From: Bacteroidota bacterium | GTDB lineage: Bacteria; Bacteroidota; Bacteroidia; Flavobacteriales; Weeksellaceae | Assembly: GCA_023419095.1 (NCBI GenBank) | Contig: JAEZYN010000030.1 | Coordinates: forward strand, 1 to 64,000 | DNA length: 64,000 nucleotides | Reading direction: 5' to 3' | Shown: positions 59,301 to 64,000 of the stretch, one piece after another | How the letters are laid out: every line of letters begins with the position of its first letter | Numbering within the stretch: the first letter of the stretch is position 1 | Made by a program: the position numbers and the translations under genes | Notes under the pieces: model-generated | The model's database searches: none | Told to the model about the DNA's origin: nothing | Seen by the model: the letters and a program-made list of their open reading frames with translations, nothing else

Positions 59301-60263
59301 CCAGATTGTCAGCTGCTCGTCATCCCAACCCAGTTGCAGGCCCACATCCTTACTCGGCGGATTGCTGGAATCTGATTCCTGCAACATATCCTGATTAACA
59401 GGCTGCTTAGCATGAACTATTTTTGCATAGCCATCATTATACAAGATCGATTCCTGCATCACCGCATCGTAGGTGGCGTTATTTGCCGCAACTTCGGACA
59501 CAGGAAAAAGTACCGGCGCAAACAGAATGCGGTCATCTTTCAGAGCGGGTATTCTGGCGGCGTAGATTCCACTTAAAATTGTTTCAAAAGGTGATCCGGC
59601 ACTGAAAGTGCTGAAAAGCCATCCTCCTTTTTTGAAGATATCGCCTGAAACGGGAATACTTGCTTTGTAGATCAGACCTGCTTTTTCGGCCAGTGCAGAA
59701 TTTCGCAGAATAAAAGCAATCAATTTACCCCAGGAGATATAGCGGCGGTCCGTCAATTCATCTGTGAGCCTTTTGTCTTTATTTTTAATAATACATTCGT
59801 ACGAATCATCTGTCACTGCAAACCGTGTGCGGGCAGAAGTGAAATTGAATGAACTCCTGTAAGTCTGTGGCAAATATTTTTTGATTGCCACATTTTTCGC
59901 AGCATATTTTTCTGACTGTGCCCTGGCGCCCGAGTCTTTGTTTAACGCAGGGTTTTCGCTGATTTGCAGGCCGTCATTAAGTTCCATCTGTGCAATTATT
60001 TCCTCGATAACCGCTTTTTTATTCACAGGAAGAACCGGTATTTGAGGCGTTTCGGTCTGCGCGACAGCCGAAAAAAGAGGCAGCCCGTCAAGTTGATTGA
60101 TAATTTTGACGTTAAACTGGAAAGCGGCATCTACAAAAGCAGGTGCGCCCGAAGCCAAAGGTTTTCGAAGGTTAATGTTTCGGGGCAGAACGACAATATT
60201 AAAATGCAGCAGGCCCTCACTGTAATGCTGCGGAAATGTGAGGATGCTATAAATTGGTTCCAT
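56379..60263 (-). CDS. Giant protein of unknown function (1294 residues)
   Basis: A 1294-residue protein with no signal peptide, no membrane segments and no domain that I recognise. The start MEPIYSILTFPQHYSEG and the early pattern QFNVKIINQLDGLP look like a beta-rich domain. Its central part has mixed short strands (ILWQEKTMPLPKNLAAE) and Asp/Asn-rich turns. A basic segment EDHRK-type pattern is absent. It ends in an unusual Cys cluster, TEVCCENC, at the very C-terminus, which may bind metal or form disulfides. It lies 28 bases downstream of the second giant gene on the same strand, with no terminator between, so the two are probably one operon. I cannot name a function. Confidence 0.75.
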   Translation of the reverse strand: MEPIYSILTFPQHYSEGLLHFNIVVLPRNINLRKPLASGAPAFVDAAFQFNVKIINQLDGLPLFSAVAQTETPQIPVLPVNKKAVIEEIIAQMELNDGLQISENPALNKDSGARAQSEKYAAKNVAIKKYLPQTYRSSFNFTSARTRFAVTDDSYECIIKNKDKRLTDELTDRRYISWGKLIAFILRNSALAEKAGLIYKASIPVSGDIFKKGGWLFSTFSAGSPFETILSGIYAARIPALKDDRILFAPVLFPVSEVAANNATYDAVMQESILYNDGYAKIVHAKQPVNQDMLQESDSSNPPSKDVGLQLGWDDEQLTIWGNRQLRQKEELTDLPIDAPLGVFGYKVDIRKLGDSTWFSQNRVMASQDIKMQNGEILFEQNKPFELPTEVHPSSHGNTMEEGFWLPMYFAAWNGKCMVIPDREAQEIHHLEKPRVAVPGLGSANAVNLQPKKNFHPFHQDPQHIVPLRYGHDYEIRIRLMDISGGSPEIKSEPLNGGQKPVAETHFRRNIKAGALKILNINDFHRMQTSALVRDTSILENILGEDNVLRIKRPDLSYPSVAYTGKYTDAAQLLKDRINGISIPSNPSERSQQTIGLPDPDVNSFKILVEVKSLEMDNVLSENGREAYILWQEKTMPLPKNLAAENYDLAAHIKIIYKDFTQLDLLNNYTGDEAADELVLPTSRELRLTFIPILDFADDDYAAKFVATGVPLSLKAYKTAENEPELLSPIKGGLRAFYLQPENKPQIGDINKIKLASTKTVINSTAVELKRLAEALDLHSHNLTIEGHPGNRVQFGVSNEIRHSLAPESGSVTLSSVNELFNRWIVAVDFSLLRDWAWQGLEPDSIIVKRKVHGFDSEFIEIGSIQLKDAANMQMLRDADRTQSRIMFLDSVDPKKFQKKFPRVLMAEYNLELNFKNSATVSDKMETLKIELPVTVIPHQIPKLVSAGVALTPYQHDTENYRYSEERQKYLWFEFDEAPENPRTTYFGRILAYSPDPYLCRIDRDLLLNISEDQHFNINEEKIREIIPDMHDDLAGIGVMQELIPEEQENAIRYLLPLPPGLHAASDELFGFFTYEIRVGHRKEVWSTAQARYGRPLKVNGVQHPAPELVCHAVRSEVSSPLGKNKYVELSAAHASAVLNGKNVTAFPPNTSLWYSLYTQVMQADGESFRNILIDSGPMPYRPKKSKQNDGAYSKENGHRLGTAKILVQEIGDRLEALGLPRSNSISAIAVEVFPMDNKWQLEKNPKRGSEATYVEEYLANRSQLNPLTDLLGQHRIYRSSKLTSITEVCCENC

Positions 60264-60291
60264 AATATTTGATTTTAAAAAAAAACTACAG

Positions 60292-63200
60292 TTAGCTGAT
60301 TTGACGTGTTTCTTCCCAGGTTTCGGTAAAGCTGATGTTTACCACAAATGCAATAGAAATATCCAGCGCGAAAGTGCATCTCGCAATACAGTTGGTAGGT
60401 CCGCCACCAATTTTTTTCTGAACCTGACCGGCCGCCTCTATTGCGATAGTGATGGTCACGATGCCACCGAGGATTTCTGCACGGCCGCGGAAATAGATAA
60501 AAGCACCCACCACAAGATCGCCTGAAATCTTCATGTCAATACCCATGATGAATGTGACTGCTACTGAGCCAATCACCGGAAGCCCGACAGCGAGCTCAAT
60601 GCCAAAGCCGAATTTAAAATAGAGCGCCGGTGGCGAAGACAGATCCGCCGCCAAGCCCACTTCTGCCCGTCCGACTGCGTAAATGGTAGCCGCAGCCACG
60701 CTCACGCACATGACACGGATGTCTGCGCCAAGCTCAAGATATGCACCCACGGAAGGCTTGATCTGATCTATTGTTTTCGGAATTTTGATTGGCTGGTTGA
60801 AATAAACGCCCACTTTAAAGTACGCATCCATCTTAAGTGGCGTTGTAGGCGAGTTATAATTGATCGGATCAAATGGAAATTTCACCAGCGGAATTTCTTT
60901 GTCAGCTTTAAATTTATATTCCCAGCTGTCCGCAGAATTGCTCATTGCGATTTTCAGGGCTTGTTTTACGGCTTCCGAAGGTTGCGATGGGTCCAGATTG
61001 TTCAGAAATTCCAGAATGTCATAAATGGTCTGCAGCGTTTTATCAAGTTTCAGCTGCGGACCGCTGCCAATTGACATACCTGCGTTTTTCTTTTTCTCGT
61101 TGCTGAAATTTCCGCTGATATACATTAATGGCGTAAAACCGGCCAGATCTACCGCGATGGTGATATTATGCATTTGGTTTGCCCATTTTTCCAAAGATTT
61201 AGTGTCGGTGACGTAATCAATTATTGATTCGTTTGTATTGGCACCGTCTTCGTCAATGGCGGTATATTTAACGTAAATCCGGAAGGCGTCGTTCTCTTCA
61301 CCTACAATATTAAAATCAAAATTTGTAGGAACTTTGTAATTAAAAGCTTTCTGCACGCCATCCGGCAGCAAGTTCATGGTGGTTTTCGCGAGTTTATCGA
61401 TTTTTATAGCGTCGCTAAGATTCGGAAATGGTCCTTTTGAATTCATCAGCCGGAAGCAGTCAGCCAGAAGCGCGGGATCAGAAGTGTATTTTTCGGTCTC
61501 ACCTTTTGTATATTCTATTGAATTAAGCAGCAACTTCTGTGTATCGGTATTTTGCAACAACCCATATGTTTTGCTGAACGTTGCTGCGGTATTCCTCAAT
61601 GCATCAGGATAGGCCAGCAGGGTTTTTGTTGAATTTAAGCTGAAAGGTGTCCCGCTGTTTTTAGGCCGAAGGCCGTCTTTTACCAAACCGACGGACGTTC
61701 CCGGTTTCAAATTCTGTACAGAGCCGGAATTTTTATCTACATCTACTACGCTCCAGCTTCCGTCTGCGGGTAATACTACCGATCCTTTCACGGAGGCTAC
61801 GAACGCGGGCAGGGAAGTATTATCGTTCTGGTAAGATGCCGACATTTCCACTGCTGTAGTTTTAAATTTTTGCAGCGTATTTTCCACAGGTATCAGCGCA
61901 TCTATTCGTCCACTGACAGGGTTCTGACTTTTATTTAAAATTGTTTTTAATATACGCGCCGGAACCGGAACTTCCTGTGGTTTTATCTGAAGATAGCCTT
62001 TGAACTGGGTTCCGGTAATATTTTCGTCTACCGGCTGAAGGTCTGCATCACAGTCAAAATATACGGCGACAAATTCATAATCTACCTTTTTGCCGGGCGC
62101 AGACGCCAGTACAATCGGCACATTTTCATCTAAAAAGTACTCGTTGGCGAATGTTGTGTACTGTCCGCTGATGACGTCGGTATAGTCTTCGCGGATGTTT
62201 TTAATCTTGTACAGACCCTGAACAATTCCGGGGTAAATGTCATACGGATTATTATAAGCCAGCGTTTCGGTCGCGGTAGGCCATGTGAAACTGAAATCAA
62301 AAAGACCTTCGCTTTGGGCCACCCAGCCACTGTCCTCACGGAAGATGACCGCGTTATTGTTGCGCAGGAAGGTGACGGTTCGTGTGACACAGATGCCCCA
62401 CGGATAAATCATGCTCACAGCCTGTACAATTTCGTGTGCGGTCCGTCCTTTCAGCACATCAAATTTTGCCTGCGAAATCGATGCAAATTTCACTGCAGGA
62501 TTTTTCCAGTTACTGAATGTGCTTGCACCGTAGCCGGAGAAATCGAAATGTGTTAAAGGTACCCCGCGCGGCTTTTGCGGTGAAAATACATTATTAAATA
62601 TTTCTGTTACCGTTTCTCCGAGTATGCTGATGCCGGGTTGATCTGTCAGGGCACGTAGCTGTTGTGTGGTGCCGGAAATACGCGGTGGCGCCTCGGGATT
62701 GGGATCTTTGTAAGCGGAGATCCTGAACTGTATGCCGCCACGAAATTCCTGGTTTTGAAATTTAAAATTGGGCTGAACAAATTCCAGATGGCCACTGCTG
62801 TGCATGGGTTCGTTTCTGTACGGATAGAGTGTCGCGAACGAATATTTGGCATTTGGCAATGTAAAAAGTACTTTTCCAACAAGATGCTGATTCGTCACAG
62901 CTGTACTGTTCAGGTTTATTTTGAACTGCCTCATATAATCAGCAGGATGGATACGGATCCAATGATTGTCGGTTTGGCTGAAAACAGTAGGAAGTGTATT
63001 GGGAGCTTGGTTTAAAATACCCAAGACCGGCTCCGGTACCGGTGGGTCTCCGGGATTCAGCGGCTCCGGTCTTGGGGTGATATTGTTTACCGGTTCCCAG
63101 CTTACGTTCGGTAGCGTAAGGCCCTGCAGAAAGCCCATCGGTGCCTGCAGATAATTTCTGTTTACCGTAACAATATTTTCACCGGTTACCGTCACATCAT

Positions 63201-64000
63201 CCTGGAAAAGTTTACGCATCTCCTCGCGGTTCTGAAGTGACAGGGCGACACCCCAATGGTCGGCCTGTGTACTGACATCAAACAGCATGAAATTGTTCTG
63301 AATAGATGGAACGCCACGGATGCCGGATCTTTCAGCCATTACCGCAAATGCAGGTTTTTCGTTTTCCTCGAAAACGTAATTCATTTTAAAGGTCACCTCC
63401 GCCAATACAGTTCCGTCAATACTTTTCCAGTTGGTAAAAGATTGTAAAGAGCCTGTTATCTGATCTCTTGTCTGGCGCTCGTTTTTTACATTTGTAGTGT
63501 AAGGATGCGGTAGAGTGGGCAACAGCGAAAGAATATAGAAGTTCAGCAGCAACGTACCTTTATAGATCTCATTCTCGTCTGTGTATTTGCCGCTGAGGTA
63601 CAGACCGCTTTCCTTCGTTGTTGTGAAATAAGCATTTTGCAGTGCAAACTGGTATTTTTCGAATTTATTCCCGACCTGATTTGTGTAAACTGTAGTGTCC
63701 TGAAGATCTTCTGTAAGCATGTCGCTGTCGATAATCAGGATGCTTTTCGCATCTTTTGTCAGAATTTTACTGTACAGACTTTTTTTGGAAACTGGATGGA
63801 CAAACGTGTTATCGGCGCGCAGCGGTTTGTCGATTAAAAATTCCGTGTCTGCAAATGCACTTACCACATCGCCCGTCTCGCTTTGTGATGCAATGTTGAG
63901 TGTTTTGTAATTCATCAGCCGGACATCGACTGTCATTCGGTCTTTATTTTCCGCCGATTTTTGCCATAAAGTGAGATGATCACGCAGGTAGGCAAAGTCA
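60292..64000 (-). CDS. Second giant protein of unknown function, 5' end outside window
   Basis: At least 1236 residues are visible. The frame continues upstream of the first in-window ATG at 63936 to the window edge (reading FAYLRDHLTLWQKSAENKDR before it), so the start lies outside. Most of the chain is of mixed strand and turn character with Pro/Gly-rich loops (NITPRPEPLNPGDPPVPEPV). The last 170 residues are strikingly regular and alternating: GAYLELGADIRV, AVGRAEVGLAADL, YFKFGFGIELAVGL, GDLVVGAFIYFRGRAEILGG. This looks like an amphipathic beta-repeat sheet, with CIARC nearby. No signal peptide can be judged without the N-terminus. I do not recognise a family. Confidence 0.75.
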   Translation of the reverse strand, partial: DFAYLRDHLTLWQKSAENKDRMTVDVRLMNYKTLNIASQSETGDVVSAFADTEFLIDKPLRADNTFVHPVSKKSLYSKILTKDAKSILIIDSDMLTEDLQDTTVYTNQVGNKFEKYQFALQNAYFTTTKESGLYLSGKYTDENEIYKGTLLLNFYILSLLPTLPHPYTTNVKNERQTRDQITGSLQSFTNWKSIDGTVLAEVTFKMNYVFEENEKPAFAVMAERSGIRGVPSIQNNFMLFDVSTQADHWGVALSLQNREEMRKLFQDDVTVTGENIVTVNRNYLQAPMGFLQGLTLPNVSWEPVNNITPRPEPLNPGDPPVPEPVLGILNQAPNTLPTVFSQTDNHWIRIHPADYMRQFKINLNSTAVTNQHLVGKVLFTLPNAKYSFATLYPYRNEPMHSSGHLEFVQPNFKFQNQEFRGGIQFRISAYKDPNPEAPPRISGTTQQLRALTDQPGISILGETVTEIFNNVFSPQKPRGVPLTHFDFSGYGASTFSNWKNPAVKFASISQAKFDVLKGRTAHEIVQAVSMIYPWGICVTRTVTFLRNNNAVIFREDSGWVAQSEGLFDFSFTWPTATETLAYNNPYDIYPGIVQGLYKIKNIREDYTDVISGQYTTFANEYFLDENVPIVLASAPGKKVDYEFVAVYFDCDADLQPVDENITGTQFKGYLQIKPQEVPVPARILKTILNKSQNPVSGRIDALIPVENTLQKFKTTAVEMSASYQNDNTSLPAFVASVKGSVVLPADGSWSVVDVDKNSGSVQNLKPGTSVGLVKDGLRPKNSGTPFSLNSTKTLLAYPDALRNTAATFSKTYGLLQNTDTQKLLLNSIEYTKGETEKYTSDPALLADCFRLMNSKGPFPNLSDAIKIDKLAKTTMNLLPDGVQKAFNYKVPTNFDFNIVGEENDAFRIYVKYTAIDEDGANTNESIIDYVTDTKSLEKWANQMHNITIAVDLAGFTPLMYISGNFSNEKKKNAGMSIGSGPQLKLDKTLQTIYDILEFLNNLDPSQPSEAVKQALKIAMSNSADSWEYKFKADKEIPLVKFPFDPINYNSPTTPLKMDAYFKVGVYFNQPIKIPKTIDQIKPSVGAYLELGADIRVMCVSVAAATIYAVGRAEVGLAADLSSPPALYFKFGFGIELAVGLPVIGSVAVTFIMGIDMKISGDLVVGAFIYFRGRAEILGGIVTITIAIEAAGQVQKKIGGGPTNCIARCTFALDISIAFVVNISFTETWEETRQIS

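Overview
This 64 kb window is chromosomal DNA from a member of the Bacteroidota, most likely class Flavobacteriia and close to Chryseobacterium/Kaistella (Weeksellaceae). The evidence is a protein with a type IX secretion sorting tail, mevalonate-pathway enzymes (HMG-CoA reductase and a GYDIA-type GHMP kinase), an IPExxxVDY-family gene beside pyk, a Bacteroidota-type speA, and at least 18 intergenic matches to the Bacteroidota -7 element TAnnTTTG placed just ahead of genes. Most of it is ordinary housekeeping DNA. I see no prophage, insertion sequence, CRISPR array or tRNA gene.

Layout. 1-3.3 kb: the end of fabD, a GHMP kinase and pckA. 3.3-4.3 kb: a small hypothetical gene, tmRNA (ssrA) and palindromic repeats. 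4.4-11.2 kb: small envelope proteins, a GNAT enzyme, a PspC-like protein, a CDF metal exporter paired with a large methyltransferase, and a membrane protein coupled to a winged-helix regulator. 11.2-15.4 kb (minus): the compact run acpP-fabF-rnc-IPExxxVDY-pyk. 15.5-20.8 kb (minus): a T9SS-exported GEVED protein, hutG, and a reduced phenylacetyl-CoA epoxidase group (paaE, a small unknown, paaA) without paaB, paaC or paaD. 21-29 kb: clpB, a secreted phosphoesterase-like protein, an ABC-F ATPase, a YD-repeat lipoprotein and mvaA. 29-30.7 kb: very small genes, including a frameshifted HTH gene, a DUF423 protein, a receiver domain without its phosphoacceptor and a zinc-ribbon relative without cysteines. 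30.9-38.5 kb: sucC, rnpB, PPK2, a DUF1573 protein, valS, DUF4241 and a ribokinase-like kinase. 38.6-44.7 kb: an ECF sigma factor with a 4-TM partner, a cobalamin adenosyltransferase, thiamine pyrophosphokinase, and speA/speB separated by two opposite-strand genes. 44.8-56.3 kb: a 42-bp tandem repeat, an S15/CocE hydrolase, an AlkB-like dioxygenase, BON and SH3 proteins, two transporters (SDF, BrnQ), Mrp plus NifU, an N-acetylglucosamine kinase-like ATPase and a malic enzyme-phosphotransacetylase fusion. 56.4-64 kb (minus): two giant adjacent genes of unknown function, the upstream one running out of the window.

How the genes fit together. Central carbon metabolism is represented by pckA, pyk, sucC and the malic enzyme, fatty acid synthesis by fabD, acpP and fabF, isoprenoid precursors by mvaA and the GHMP kinase, and putrescine synthesis by speA and speB. 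Intergenic DNA carries two families of dispersed palindromic repeats (five copies) and one 42-bp tandem repeat. The parts least explained by known biology are the giant gene pair at the right edge, the truncated paa locus, and the cluster of small degenerate-domain genes at 29.1-30.6 kb.
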